Shown in pieces: positions 37,183-45,949 of a stretch of DNA of 64,000 nucleotides (position 1 is the stretch's first letter; the number at the start of each line of letters is the position of its first letter). Source of the stretch: Hoyosella sp. YIM 151337 (GTDB taxonomy: Bacteria; Actinomycetota; Actinomycetes; Mycobacteriales; Mycobacteriaceae). The position numbers and the translations under genes were made by a program. Under the pieces are notes generated by a model, which was not told where the DNA came from, did not search any database, and worked only from the letters and a program-made list of their open reading frames with translations. The stretch lies in the NCBI RefSeq assembly GCF_026041215.1, contig NZ_JAPEIQ010000033.1:1-64000 (forward strand), in the 5' to 3' direction.

Positions 37183-37298
37183 GGGTGGGGGTGCTGAAGA
37201 CCAGCCTGTTAGTCGGCGGGTAGCCCCCGTGCCTGCAGGGGATGTCGACTGTCGCGGAACGGTTCGTGCCGACAAGATCAGCCGTCAGCGATCGCTTC

Positions 37299-37994
37299 TC
37301 ACCCCGGATGGTCGTAGATGAGTGTGTACCGCCAGAACAGGCACCGCCGGATCGTTGCCGTGGGCAGTTCACGCCGGGCTACAGTTCGAATCGTGGCCAA
37401 AGTGTCGCGCGGCTCAACGGCGTGCGCGTTCATGTGGTCCGGGACGGATTTCGCTGGCCGGGGATGCTTGATGAGGCCGATTACCGGATTAGCCAGAGAG
37501 GAGAGGACGCTGACAAGGGCATCGACCGGTGTCGAGTCTTGGTAGCACCCGACGATGATGAGTCTCCCTCCCGGGGCGAGGCTCTCTCGCAATTCCCGCA
37601 ATGCCCACTCCAGCGGCATGTGATGCAGGACTGCAACCGCCGTGATTGCGGGCCACTTATGGGACTGCCGTCCAGCGAAACGAGTATCAAGAATCGTCAC
37701 CGAAGGGTCCGATTTGAAGCGGGCCTTCGCGATCTGCCCGGATCGCCGGTCCGGCTCCATCCCTACAGTGCGCTCAACGCAAAACCGGAGATGCGACAGC
37801 AAGTTTCCAGTCCAGCAGCCGATATCGAGAACCTCCCGTGCGCGGATCTCTGCGACTCTTGCACCTACCCACCGGATGTGACGGTCATTATGGCTCCAGG
37901 GGTGGCGTCTGTTGAATCGGTCGAGAGCCGCCGCGATCAAAACCTTGGTAGCGCGCCGGACCTCCGGTTTTAGCTGTGGGGGTGAGTGCATCAT
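37299..37994 (-). CDS. Class I SAM-dependent methyltransferase
   Basis: 231-232 aa from one of two adjacent ATGs (37994, 37991). SAM-binding motif I VLDIGCWTGNLLSHL, acidic post-motif VGMEPDRRS, then VAVLHHMPLEWALRELRESLAPGGRLIIVGCY, a typical methyltransf_11/25 fold. Substrate unknown. Its start lies ~40 bases from the tnpB gene on the other strand, so its promoter may overlap the left end of that mobile element. Confidence 0.87.
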   Translation of the reverse strand: MMHSPPQLKPEVRRATKVLIAAALDRFNRRHPWSHNDRHIRWVGARVAEIRAREVLDIGCWTGNLLSHLRFCVERTVGMEPDRRSGQIAKARFKSDPSVTILDTRFAGRQSHKWPAITAVAVLHHMPLEWALRELRESLAPGGRLIIVGCYQDSTPVDALVSVLSSLANPVIGLIKHPRPAKSVPDHMNAHAVEPRDTLATIRTVARRELPTATIRRCLFWRYTLIYDHPG

Positions 37995-38031
37995 CTCGCT
38001 CTTGTCGGACCCTGATGGTAGGACTTGTGTC

Positions 38032-39252
38032 GTGTTTACTGGCCGCAAATGCCGCCTGGACCTGACCCCGGAGCAGCTCGCTCGGTGTGAGGAGTTCGGG
38101 CGTGGGTGCGCTGCGGTGTGGAACACCGGCCTGGAGCAGCGCCGCGCGTACCGGCACCGTGGTGCGTGGATTAACTACCACGAGCAGGCGGCGCAGCTGG
38201 CCGGGGCGAAGGCTGAGCATCTGTGGCTGAAGGCAGTGCCCGGTCACATTTTGCAGCAGACGTTGATGGATTTGGATAAGGCGTGCCGCACGCATGGGAC
38301 GTGGCGGGTGAACTGGCGTGCGCAGCGTAGGTGGGTGCCGTCGTTCCGGTTTCCCGAGGGCGCGAAAATGAAGGTCGAGCAGTTGAATGGCCGCCATGCG
38401 CGGGTGAAGCTGCCGAAGCTGGGGTGGGTGCGGTTCCGGTTATCGCGTCCGCTTGGCGGTTCTATCCGGTCGGCCACTGTCTCGCGTGACGGGAACCGGT
38501 GGATGATCTCGTTCCTGATCAACGACGGCCAGACCACACCCGAACATCATGTGCGGCCAAACACTGCGGTGGGGCTTGACCGCGGGGTGGTAGCGGCGGT
38601 CGCATGCTCAGACGGGGTGGTGATCGACCGGGCCTGCACCACCAGAGGTGAGCGGCAGCGCTATCGCCGGTTGCAGCAGCAGCTGGCACGGCAACGCAGA
38701 GGCTCGAACAGCCGGCGCAAAACCATCACGTCTATGCGGGCGCTTATGCAGCGTGAGCGGGATCGCCGCCGGGACTTTTGCGCGCAAACCGCGAACTATC
38801 TCGCCACCGAGAATTCGGTCGTGGTGATGGAGGACCTTAAGACCCGCAACATGACCCGGTCCGCGAAGGGCACGGTCGAACAGCCCGGCCGGAACGTTCG
38901 GCAGAAGGCCGGGCTCAATAAGGCAATTCTCGCCAAAGGGTGGGGCCAGCTGCTGCTGGCGCTGGAAAGCAAGGCCCGCTACACCGGGTCGACGATTGTG
39001 AAGGTCCCGGCGGCGTACACGTCGCAAAAGTGTTCAGCGTGTGGGGAGGTGGACCCGGCATCGCGTGAGAGCCAAGCACGATTCCGGTGCCGCCACTGCC
39101 CTGCGCCAGCGTTGAACGCTGATGTGAACGCCGCACGAAAGATTCTGGCCGCCGGACTGGCGGTCACAGCCTGTGGAGACCTCGACATCAGTCGGTCTGT
39201 GAAGCAGGAACCAGCAGGAAACCGTGAGGAATTACTGCTCCAACCCGTCTAA
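38032..39252 (+). CDS. tnpB: TnpB (IS200/IS605- or IS1341-type) RNA-guided nuclease, complete
   Basis: 406 aa from GTG 38032; the frame is open further upstream but family N-termini begin near KCRLDLTPEQLARCEEF. All RuvC residues are present: Asp183 (VGLDRGVVAAV), Glu267 (VVVMEDLKTRN) and Asp364 (LNADVNAARKIL). The zinc ribbon is C334, C337, C353, C356. The protein should therefore be an active omega-RNA-guided DNA nuclease. No tnpA (Y1 or serine) lies nearby, so it is a solitary IS1341-like copy. The omega RNA is expected to cover the gene's 3' end and the hairpin at 39271-39291. Confidence 0.9.
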   Translation: MFTGRKCRLDLTPEQLARCEEFGRGCAAVWNTGLEQRRAYRHRGAWINYHEQAAQLAGAKAEHLWLKAVPGHILQQTLMDLDKACRTHGTWRVNWRAQRRWVPSFRFPEGAKMKVEQLNGRHARVKLPKLGWVRFRLSRPLGGSIRSATVSRDGNRWMISFLINDGQTTPEHHVRPNTAVGLDRGVVAAVACSDGVVIDRACTTRGERQRYRRLQQQLARQRRGSNSRRKTITSMRALMQRERDRRRDFCAQTANYLATENSVVVMEDLKTRNMTRSAKGTVEQPGRNVRQKAGLNKAILAKGWGQLLLALESKARYTGSTIVKVPAAYTSQKCSACGEVDPASRESQARFRCRHCPAPALNADVNAARKILAAGLAVTACGDLDISRSVKQEPAGNREELLLQPV

Positions 39253-39270
39253 GCCAGACCGGGCTGGAAT

Positions 39271-39302
39271 CCCCTGCCTACAGGCACGGGGAGGACCGTC
39301 AA
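39271..39302 (+). mobile_element. Right end of the tnpB element (omega-RNA/guide boundary)
   Basis: A CCCCTGCC...GGCACGGGG stem (39271-39291, one bulge) followed by AGGACCGTCAA resembles the conserved right ends of IS1341-type elements, as I recall them. In TnpB systems the sequence immediately outside the right end is the guide. Here the guide would start near 39300 and correspond to the HAD-hydrolase remnant. The exact boundary is inferred. Confidence 0.55.
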
Positions 39303-39504
39303 TGGGTGTTCAACAGTTCGGTTTCGGTCAGCGAAACCGGATCACTCAAACTATCTTGAGGTTGCCGCCCACCTTGGAGTGGCACCAGCGCACTGCATCG
39401 TCGTGGACGACAGCACAGTGAACGTAGCGGCAGCCGACGCTTTGGGGATGCGGACGCACCAATACATCAGCCCAGCGGCACTGAGAACCTTTCTTGCCGC
39501 TTGA
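39301..39504 (+). pseudogene. HAD-family hydrolase, C-terminal remnant
   Basis: The frame reads AKPDHSNYLEVAAHLGV (HAD motif III lysine, KPD) and HCIVVDDSTVNVAAADALGM (motif IV DDS), then ends at TGA 39502-39504. That is the C-terminal third of a beta-phosphoglucomutase-like HAD hydrolase. There is no start codon before the motif, and the homology begins at the right end of the tnpB element. The 5' two-thirds are absent: upstream of tnpB lies only the methyltransferase on the other strand. The gene was presumably destroyed by element insertion followed by deletion. Confidence 0.72.
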
Positions 39505-39520
39505 CCTAGGAGAAACGCAT

Positions 39521-39607
39521 TTGACGGGTTACAGTACGCCGCCGGCCGATGAACAGATCGTCGAGGCTTTCAAGGTGAACGCGAACGATCGTGACGCGTC
39601 CGCATGA
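39521..39607 (+). CDS. Putative 28-aa micro-ORF coupled to the DUF1349 gene
   Basis: TTG 39521 is preceded by AGGAG (39508-39512) with 8-base spacing. The ORF (start TGYSTPPADEQIVEAF) ends with a TGA that overlaps the ATG of the DUF1349 gene (ATGA, 39604-39607). The DUF1349 start has no ribosome site of its own, so coupling through this ORF would explain its translation. It has no recognisable family. It could be a real peptide, a leader, or the residue of a deleted gene. Confidence 0.4.
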   Translation: MTGYSTPPADEQIVEAFKVNANDRDASA

Positions 39608-40194
39608 CCCGCCCACGAGCGTCCACCCAATGGTCCGACGGCGTCTGGACCCACCCACCCGTCGCGGCCAGGGAGCGAGGGACCGATCTCCAGGTCACTG
39701 CGGTCGAGGGCAGCGACGCCTGGCGCACCACGTCCTACGGTTTCGTCCATGAGAGCGAGCATGCACTGCTGGCCCCATTCGAGCAGGACAGTGCCGTCGA
39801 AGTCGAGTTCACAGCCGCGTTCTCCCAGCAGTTCGACCAGGCGGGTGTCTTCGTCCGTGTCGACGCGGCGCGCTGGGTGAAAGCCGGGGTCGAGTTCGCC
39901 GACGGACTCCCACAGCTCGGGGCAGTCGTCACCGACGGCGCGTCCGACTGGTCTGTTGCCCCGGTGCCCGACTGGCTCGGACGCAGGGTGCTGATCCGCG
40001 TCAGCCGCTCCGGCGACGCGCTCACTGTCCGCGCGTCCGTCGACGGCGGCGAGCTCCAGCTGGTCCGCCTCGTCCCCTTTGCACCCGGCCTCGTCGCTCA
40101 CGCGGGGCCGTTCGTCTGCGCCCCTACCCGCTCTGGGCTGACGGTCGCTTTCCACGCCTGGAGGACCGGCCCGGCCGACGCCGCGCTGCACTGA
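39604..40194 (+). CDS. DUF1349 protein (concanavalin A-like fold)
   Basis: 196 aa. The sequence AAFSQQFDQAGVFVRVDAARWVKAGVEFADG and the later WSVAPVPDW and RVSRSGDALTVRASVDG match DUF1349, a beta-sandwich family related to yeast 'regulation of enolase' YgjL-like proteins, with no proven enzymatic role. No signal peptide. The start overlaps the micro-ORF stop (ATGA). About 200 bases without a gene follow. Confidence 0.85.
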   Translation: MTRPRASTQWSDGVWTHPPVAARERGTDLQVTAVEGSDAWRTTSYGFVHESEHALLAPFEQDSAVEVEFTAAFSQQFDQAGVFVRVDAARWVKAGVEFADGLPQLGAVVTDGASDWSVAPVPDWLGRRVLIRVSRSGDALTVRASVDGGELQLVRLVPFAPGLVAHAGPFVCAPTRSGLTVAFHAWRTGPADAALH

Positions 40195-40399
40195 TGCGCG
40201 GACGCGCTGGCCGGGGGCGGTGCTCGCGTGCTGACTCATCAGGCTGTAGATCGCTTGGCGGGCATTCGCGTGCCGCGTTCGATGCGATCGATCCGCCGGT
40301 CCGGGCAACGGTCGCTGATGTCGCCGTTTTGATGGGGCTGGTGTGGCACTCGTCGTGACGGCCTTATGGGGCGTCGAGCATCGCGATGTCAGCCGCGTA

Positions 40400-41425
40400 T
40401 CAGCTCGATGAGCATGCCGGTACTTTGTCTCGCAGAATCGCGGCGAACTGATGGGGAGCTGCGAACTCGACCAAGTGCCCCGCGCCGGGAACAGGCACAA
40501 GGTCGACGCTGGGGGCATCGAGCGCCGGAAGTAGCGCCTCGACAGCGCTTAAGGGATTGACGAGGTCGCTACGGCCATGAACGAGCAAGACCGGCAAATC
40601 GAACGGCCCCGACAGGTCCGGGTCGAGTAGCTCCGCGTACAGCGTCTCGCGGGCAGCAGCCATACTCGTCCCGATCGCGCGGATATCGCTCATCGTGTAG
40701 TCGGGGGTGTACATGAGCGCGGGCAGCATCAGGTCGTGCACCATGTCAGGCACATCGGGGGTGGCGGCGATGGCAAGCTTGCTGACCTGTTCCGCTTGTT
40801 TAGCGGTCCACTCGGCGGGGTCGGGGCCAAGCGCATCCAGCGCCGCGATCTGTCGACTCTTCCCTTGCTCTTCGAACGCAGCGCGGACCTGACGCCAGGA
40901 TGCAGCCCTGCTGCCGAGTCCCACCTGATTCGCACCGACGTAGTGTTCGAACCGTCGCGGTGCCGAACGCGCCATCCGCATCGCTATCACTGTTCCCACC
41001 GAACTGCCCATCAGGATGATCGGGCGCTCGAACTGGCCTGCCAGCCAATCAGCTAGCTCGAGCCCGTCGTTCGCCAACCGGTCGACGGACAAGTAGGGGT
41101 CACCGCCGTTGCGAACGAAGGTCTGCCCGGCGCCGCGCTGGTCCCATTGCACGACGGTGACGATCTGTTCCCATTGCGACAGGATTGGATTGAACGGTAC
41201 GTAGGGGGAGGCCGGGCCTCCGTGTATGACGAGAAGCAGTGGGTTACCGCGGTGGTGGCCACGGATCGTGACGAACTGCTCGACCCCGCCGAGTCGCACC
41301 CATTCACGCCTGTTCACACCGCCATCCGGGATCGATGCGAGCGCGTGTGCATTCCTGCGCCTTTGAGCGGGACGGCGCAGCATCGCGACCATTGGGCCGA
41401 ACAACCGGGTCATGGTGGTACTCAT
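40400..41425 (-). CDS. Alpha/beta hydrolase, proline iminopeptidase-like
   Basis: 341 aa. Oxyanion motif HGGPASPY and the WDQRGAGQT signature of the proline iminopeptidase-type S33 group are followed by the nucleophile in LMGSSVGTV. The Asp sits in HGRSDLVNP and the His in GAGHLVEFAAP. The N-terminal ~35 residues are basic and partly hydrophobic (LFGPMVAMLRRPAQRRR) but not a clear signal peptide. Cytoplasmic hydrolase of unknown substrate; peptides or esters are both possible. Confidence 0.87.
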   Translation of the reverse strand: MSTTMTRLFGPMVAMLRRPAQRRRNAHALASIPDGGVNRREWVRLGGVEQFVTIRGHHRGNPLLLVIHGGPASPYVPFNPILSQWEQIVTVVQWDQRGAGQTFVRNGGDPYLSVDRLANDGLELADWLAGQFERPIILMGSSVGTVIAMRMARSAPRRFEHYVGANQVGLGSRAASWRQVRAAFEEQGKSRQIAALDALGPDPAEWTAKQAEQVSKLAIAATPDVPDMVHDLMLPALMYTPDYTMSDIRAIGTSMAAARETLYAELLDPDLSGPFDLPVLLVHGRSDLVNPLSAVEALLPALDAPSVDLVPVPGAGHLVEFAAPHQFAAILRDKVPACSSS

Positions 41426-41650
41426 CGTCGATCTCCATCCGTCGACCAGCAGGACAGGTGCTGCTGAAGCGGTGCTGCGGTGTGCTGTGCGTTCACCCGA
41501 GGTAGTGCTTTCCTGGGCGATGTGCGACTCGGGAACGCCTTCGCGATCGACCCTAGACTTGATCGTGGGATACCGGCATCACCCGTGAGGGTGAGAACGA
41601 AGACACCTGTGGGGGATGTTGATTGCCCAGGAAACGCTGACGATTGGTCT

Positions 41651-42694
41651 ATGCCGAAATCGTTGCATCTGACCCTGCCCGTGTTGGCCGGTCTCGCCTT
41701 GGCTGTCTCAGCTATTGGTGCGGAGTTGTCCGGTAATCCAAATCCCCTGGCCAACGAGGCCGACACGTTCGGCCGTTCGATGCTGCCGATGCCCGGTGTT
41801 GTGGTGACGATTTGGTGCATCATCGCTGCACTGGGGCTTCTCGTGGGGGCATTCGCGATGGTCGGGCGGCCGCGCAGGAACGTGCGCGTTATTTGCGCCG
41901 CAGCGTTTGTCACTGCGGCGCTGCTGCTTGACCACAGCATTTTGATCGTTCTCGGGTACCTGCCGTACGCGGTGGTTCTCGCCGTAAGGGGAGAAGTCCA
42001 CGAGCTTGAGATACTGCTGTCGTTCTCACTGTTGCTGCAGATCCTGATCGTGGCTGGATGCATCGGATTGCTCCTTGCATTGCGTACGTACGGGCTTCGT
42101 CGTCTCGAGGCGCCGCGCGACACCCAGCATGAGAGACAGCTAGCAGCGAGTCGCGCGCGTCGCTACGCGCTCATCGCGATTGCGGCGCCATTGGCGTATG
42201 CCGCTACTCGAGTTCTCATGGCCGTCGGGGCGCCCGGATTCCGGCATCCCGAGTTCACCGCAGAAGTCACCTCGGCTGGTGTCGGGCTGGCTGGCGCGTC
42301 GATTATTGGGGCGGTACTCACACTCGGTTTGTTTCAGCACTGGGGCGAGCGCTTTCCGCGCTGGGTTCCACGGATCGGCGGGAGGAGTGTCCCGATCAAT
42401 TTGGCCGTCATCCCCGCGCTCGTCGTTGCTGGGCTGGTGATGGCCGCGTCTCGGACCATCCTCCTGCAGATTCTTTTCGATGAAAGCAACGCGATCGCCG
42501 ATGTTTCCGCGGTCCCCCTTGTTGGGCTGCCGCATCTTTTGTGGCCGGTGTGGTCGATAGCCCTAGCGATCGCGGCGCTGGCTTACCGTCGCAGGCGTCT
42601 GGCCGGTGGTTTATGGTGCGGACACCGCGACGGGATAGCCGATCCAGAGCCGGTAGCAGCCGGACACGGCGATCAATCCCAATCTCGCGAGTGA
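41651..42694 (+). CDS. Multi-pass membrane protein of unknown function
   Basis: 347 aa from ATG 41651; in-frame sequence upstream to 41480 lacks protein-like features and no ribosome site supports it. About eight hydrophobic helices are visible (e.g. LTLPVLAGLALAVSAIGAEL, VVTIWCIIAALGLLVGAFAM, LIAIAAPLAYAATRVLMAVG, VWSIALAIAALAYRRRR), with a hydrophilic tail of ~35 residues. Similar proteins are common in actinobacterial accessory regions, but I do not recognise a family. Last gene of the island before the Rv1084 homologue. Confidence 0.75.
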   Translation: MPKSLHLTLPVLAGLALAVSAIGAELSGNPNPLANEADTFGRSMLPMPGVVVTIWCIIAALGLLVGAFAMVGRPRRNVRVICAAAFVTAALLLDHSILIVLGYLPYAVVLAVRGEVHELEILLSFSLLLQILIVAGCIGLLLALRTYGLRRLEAPRDTQHERQLAASRARRYALIAIAAPLAYAATRVLMAVGAPGFRHPEFTAEVTSAGVGLAGASIIGAVLTLGLFQHWGERFPRWVPRIGGRSVPINLAVIPALVVAGLVMAASRTILLQILFDESNAIADVSAVPLVGLPHLLWPVWSIALAIAALAYRRRRLAGGLWCGHRDGIADPEPVAAGHGDQSQSRE

Positions 42695-42783
42695 AGTAGG
42701 GCAATGGACCAGGTGTCGCCTCCGTGGTTCCGCGTCTCCACCGCCGCCCAGAGACACCGCCCTCAACGGACTACCGTGGAGCC

Positions 42784-44787
42784 ATGGTCAATCGTCTCGG
42801 GGAATCGCAATCACCGTACCTGCGCCAGCACGCCGACAATCCTGTGCACTGGCAGGAGTGGGGAGAAGAGGCGCTCAGCGAGGCTCGGGAGCGGGACGTT
42901 CCTATCCTGCTGTCTGTGGGTTATGCGGCGTGTCATTGGTGCCACGTGATGGCGCACGAGTCGTTTGAGGACGCCGAGACCGCGGAGATCATGAACCGCG
43001 AGTTTGTGTGTATCAAGGTCGATCGGGAGGAACGGCCCGACATCGATTCGGTGTACATGGCGGCGACGATGGCGATGACGGGGCATGGCGGCTGGCCGAT
43101 GACGTGTTTCCTCGCACCTGATGGCCGCCCGTTTTACTGTGGCACCTACTACCCGAAGCGTGCGCGCGGTGGTATGCCGTCGTTTACGCAGGTTCTGCAC
43201 GCTATCGCCGACACGTGGCGGACGCGGCGCGCGGAAGTGGACCAGGCCGCGGCGTCCGTGCAGGAGGCGTTGCAGCAGAACGCCGGGGCGCTTCCGTCAG
43301 CGGACGTCGAGCTCACGGCTGGGGTGCTCGACAAGGTTGCGGACGCGATCGTCAGCGATGAGGACACGGAGCACGGCGGCTTCGGCGGGGCGCCGAAGTT
43401 CCCGCCGTCCGCGTTACTGGAAGGGCTGCTGCGCCACTACGAGCGCAGCGGCCGTCACCTGTCGACGATCGAGCGCACCGCCTCCGCGATGGCGCGGGGC
43501 GGTATTTACGATCAGCTCGGTGGTGGGTTCGCGCGGTACTCGGTGGACGCTGAATGGGTGGTACCGCATTTCGAGAAGATGCTGTACGACAATGCCCTGC
43601 TGTTGCGGTTTTACGCGCATCTCGCGCGGCGCACCAATTCGCCGCTGGCTGTCCGTGTCGCGGAGGAAACCGCGGAGTTTCTGCTCAGCGATTTGCGCAC
43701 TGCCGAGGGAGGATTCGCGTCGGCGTTTGACGCGGATACCGAGGGCGTCGAGGGGTTGACGTATGTGTGGACGTCGCAGGAAATTATCGATGTGCTCGGC
43801 CTCGAGGATGGGTTGTGGGCGGCTGCCGTATTCAACGTGGGGTCGACGGGCACGTTCGAAGGCGCGCAGTCGGTGCTGCAGTTGCTGCAAGACCCTGACG
43901 ATCCGGACAGGTTCGCTCGGGTGCGGGCCACGCTGCGGGAGGCGCGCTCGCGGCGTCCGCAGCCGGAGCGGGACGACAAGGTCGTGACGGTATGGAACGG
44001 TTTCGCGATCTCAGCATTGGCGGAGGGCGGAGCGGCGCTGGGGCGCCGCGAATGGGTTGCGGCGGCGCAACAAGCCGCGCAGCATCTGCTGGATGTGCAC
44101 ATCGTTGACGGGCGGCTGCGCCGGGCGTCACTGGCGGGCCGGGTTGGCCAGCCGGCGGCCGCGCTTGACGATCACGCGGCGTTCGCTCTCGGGTTGCTGT
44201 CGCTGTTCCAGGTGACGGGGGAGGAGTCCTGGCGCTCTGCGGCGCTGTCCCTGATCGATACCGCGATTGCGCATTTCGCTGACGACGAGGCGACGGGCGC
44301 CTGGTTCGACACGGCTGACGACGCTGAAGAGCTGATCACCCGGCCGCGCGATCCGCTGGACGGCGCCACCCCGTCGGGGGCCTCGCTGCTTGCGGACGCG
44401 CTGTTCACGGCAGCCGCGGTGAGCGAGCCAGACGCGTCGGCGCGCTACGCCGAGCTGGCTTCTGCGACGCTGCAGCGTGCCGCGATCGCGCTGGCACGCG
44501 CGCCGCGTTCGGCGGGCAACTGGTTCGCGGTCGCGGAAGCTGTTGCGCGGGGGCCGCTGCAGGTTGCGATCGCGCTGCCCGAAGGGGGCGACGAGGGCCT
44601 GCTGCGCACTGCACGGTCGCACGCACCCGGCGGTGCGGTTGTCGTGGCGGGGGCTGCCGACTCGACACCGCTGCTCGCTGAGCGCGCCCCCATCGACAAC
44701 AAACCCGCGGCGTACGTGTGCCGCGGGTTTGTGTGTGACCGTCCCGTTGTCGATGAAGCAGCGCTGGTTGCGGCGCTATCCGCTTAA
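42784..44787 (+). CDS. Thioredoxin-domain protein, YyaL/SSP411 (DUF255) family
   Basis: 667 aa from ATG 42784. The N-terminal ~170 residues are the thioredoxin-like DUF255 domain with a CHWC active site (GYAACHWCHVMAHESFED) and VDREERPDIDSVYM. The rest is an (alpha/alpha)6-barrel typical of SSP411/spermatogenesis-associated protein 20. Exact function unknown; a redox-linked or sugar-epimerase-like role has been suggested for relatives. The gene resumes synteny (Rv1084) after the island and ends in a 4-base convergent overlap with the DAHP synthase gene. Confidence 0.93.
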   Translation: MVNRLGESQSPYLRQHADNPVHWQEWGEEALSEARERDVPILLSVGYAACHWCHVMAHESFEDAETAEIMNREFVCIKVDREERPDIDSVYMAATMAMTGHGGWPMTCFLAPDGRPFYCGTYYPKRARGGMPSFTQVLHAIADTWRTRRAEVDQAAASVQEALQQNAGALPSADVELTAGVLDKVADAIVSDEDTEHGGFGGAPKFPPSALLEGLLRHYERSGRHLSTIERTASAMARGGIYDQLGGGFARYSVDAEWVVPHFEKMLYDNALLLRFYAHLARRTNSPLAVRVAEETAEFLLSDLRTAEGGFASAFDADTEGVEGLTYVWTSQEIIDVLGLEDGLWAAAVFNVGSTGTFEGAQSVLQLLQDPDDPDRFARVRATLREARSRRPQPERDDKVVTVWNGFAISALAEGGAALGRREWVAAAQQAAQHLLDVHIVDGRLRRASLAGRVGQPAAALDDHAAFALGLLSLFQVTGEESWRSAALSLIDTAIAHFADDEATGAWFDTADDAEELITRPRDPLDGATPSGASLLADALFTAAAVSEPDASARYAELASATLQRAAIALARAPRSAGNWFAVAEAVARGPLQVAIALPEGGDEGLLRTARSHAPGGAVVVAGAADSTPLLAERAPIDNKPAAYVCRGFVCDRPVVDEAALVAALSA

Positions 44788-45902
44788 TCCAGCGCGTTGC
44801 GCCGCTGCTGAACCGCGGTCGCGAGGGTTTCGAGCACTGCTTCGGTGGTGCCGAAGTCCATGCACGCGTCGGTGACGGACTGACCGTAGACGAGCGGGCC
44901 GGGGCCCGGTTCTTGCCGGCCCGCGACGAGGAAGCTCTCGAGCATGACACCGGAGATTTCGCTCGCGCCCGCAGCGACCATGTCGCCGACCTCGCCCGCG
45001 ACACCGGCCTGGCGGACGTGGTCCTTGCCGGAGTTCGCGTGGCTCGCGTCCACCATAAGCCGCTGCGGAAGACCAACTTTGCCCAGCATCTGCGCAGCTG
45101 CGGCGATGTTGTCGGCACCGTAGTTCGGGCCGCCGCGGCCACCGCGCAGGATGAGGTGCGTATCGGGGTTACCGGTTGTCGACACAAGGGCAGCGCGCCC
45201 GTCGAAGTCGGAGCCGAAGAAGACCTGGGCCGCGCCGGCCGCGCGGCAGCCGTCGATCGCGACCTGAATGTCGCCGTCGGTGGCGTTCTTGAAACCGATG
45301 GGCATCGACAGTCCGGACGCGAGCTGCCGGTGCACCTGGCTTTCAGTGGTCCGCGCGCCGATGGCACCCCACGTCACGGCGTCAGCGATGAACTGGGGGC
45401 TCGTGGGCTCCAGGAATTCACATCCCACCGGCAAGCCAGCGTCGAGTACGCCGAGCAGGACTTCCCGCGCTAACCGCAGACCTCGCGGAACGTCGTACGT
45501 CTCGTCCATGCCCGGATCATTGATGAGGCCCTTCCAGCCGACCGTGGTGCGCGGTTTCTCAAAGTACACCCGCATCACAACGCACAGTTCCTTCTCGAAC
45601 TGTGCGGCGAGAGGCGCGAGCTTTGACGCGTAATCGAACGCCGCGGCGGGGTCATGCACCGAACAGGGACCGGTAACAACGAGCAGGCGGTCATCAGTAC
45701 CGGACACGATTGCCCGGACATCCATCCGGCTGTTCTCGACCAGCTCGGCACGTGTGTCGCCGAGGGGCAGCTCGTCGAGGAGCTCACGGGGTGTGGGCAG
45801 TGGGGCGATCGAGCGCACATGCAGATTGCTCGTCGGATGCAGCGAAGGCTGATTGCGGGACGGCGCAGATTGCTGGCTGCGCGCATCGGTGGGGACTGTC
45901 AC
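44784..45902 (-). CDS. aroG: Class I 3-deoxy-7-phosphoheptulonate (DAHP) synthase
   Basis: 372 aa. Motifs VTGPCSVHDPAAAFDYA, RVYFEKPRTTVGWKGL (substrate binding), GCEFLEPTSPQ, KNATDGD and RLMVDASHANSGKDH (metal His) define the AroF/G/H class. It makes the first intermediate of the shikimate pathway from PEP and erythrose-4-phosphate. M. tuberculosis instead relies on a class II enzyme, so this gene is an addition to the local synteny. The GTG start overlaps a short upstream ORF with a Trp codon, see 45899-45949. Confidence 0.95.
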   Translation of the reverse strand: MTVPTDARSQQSAPSRNQPSLHPTSNLHVRSIAPLPTPRELLDELPLGDTRAELVENSRMDVRAIVSGTDDRLLVVTGPCSVHDPAAAFDYASKLAPLAAQFEKELCVVMRVYFEKPRTTVGWKGLINDPGMDETYDVPRGLRLAREVLLGVLDAGLPVGCEFLEPTSPQFIADAVTWGAIGARTTESQVHRQLASGLSMPIGFKNATDGDIQVAIDGCRAAGAAQVFFGSDFDGRAALVSTTGNPDTHLILRGGRGGPNYGADNIAAAAQMLGKVGLPQRLMVDASHANSGKDHVRQAGVAGEVGDMVAAGASEISGVMLESFLVAGRQEPGPGPLVYGQSVTDACMDFGTTEAVLETLATAVQQRRNALD

Positions 45903-45949
45903 GAGTGGCCTTTCTGGTGATTACATGGCGGCCACGCGCGGAAGTTCAT
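45899..45949 (-). CDS. Possible 16-aa leader peptide upstream of DAHP synthase
   Basis: The ORF reads MNFRAWPPCNHQKGHS and its TGA overlaps the DAHP synthase GTG start. It contains one Phe and one Trp codon. Position and coupling suit a translational leader for an aromatic biosynthesis gene, but there are no tandem Trp/Phe/Tyr codons, no clear ribosome site and no obvious attenuator pair of hairpins. Confidence 0.22.
   Translation of the reverse strand: MNFRAWPPCNHQKGHS

Noticed and set aside
37375-37400. tRNA T-loop-like GTTCGAATC
   Set aside because: It lies inside the methyltransferase gene and no cloverleaf can be drawn around it.
40195-40399. Possible gene remnant between DUF1349 and the hydrolase
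   Set aside because: Frames on both strands were short or low complexity with no recognisable motif.
39529-40518. 329-codon minus-strand frame
   Set aside because: Mirrors the DUF1349 gene, which has a clear family; the antisense product is Arg/Gly/Pro-rich low complexity.
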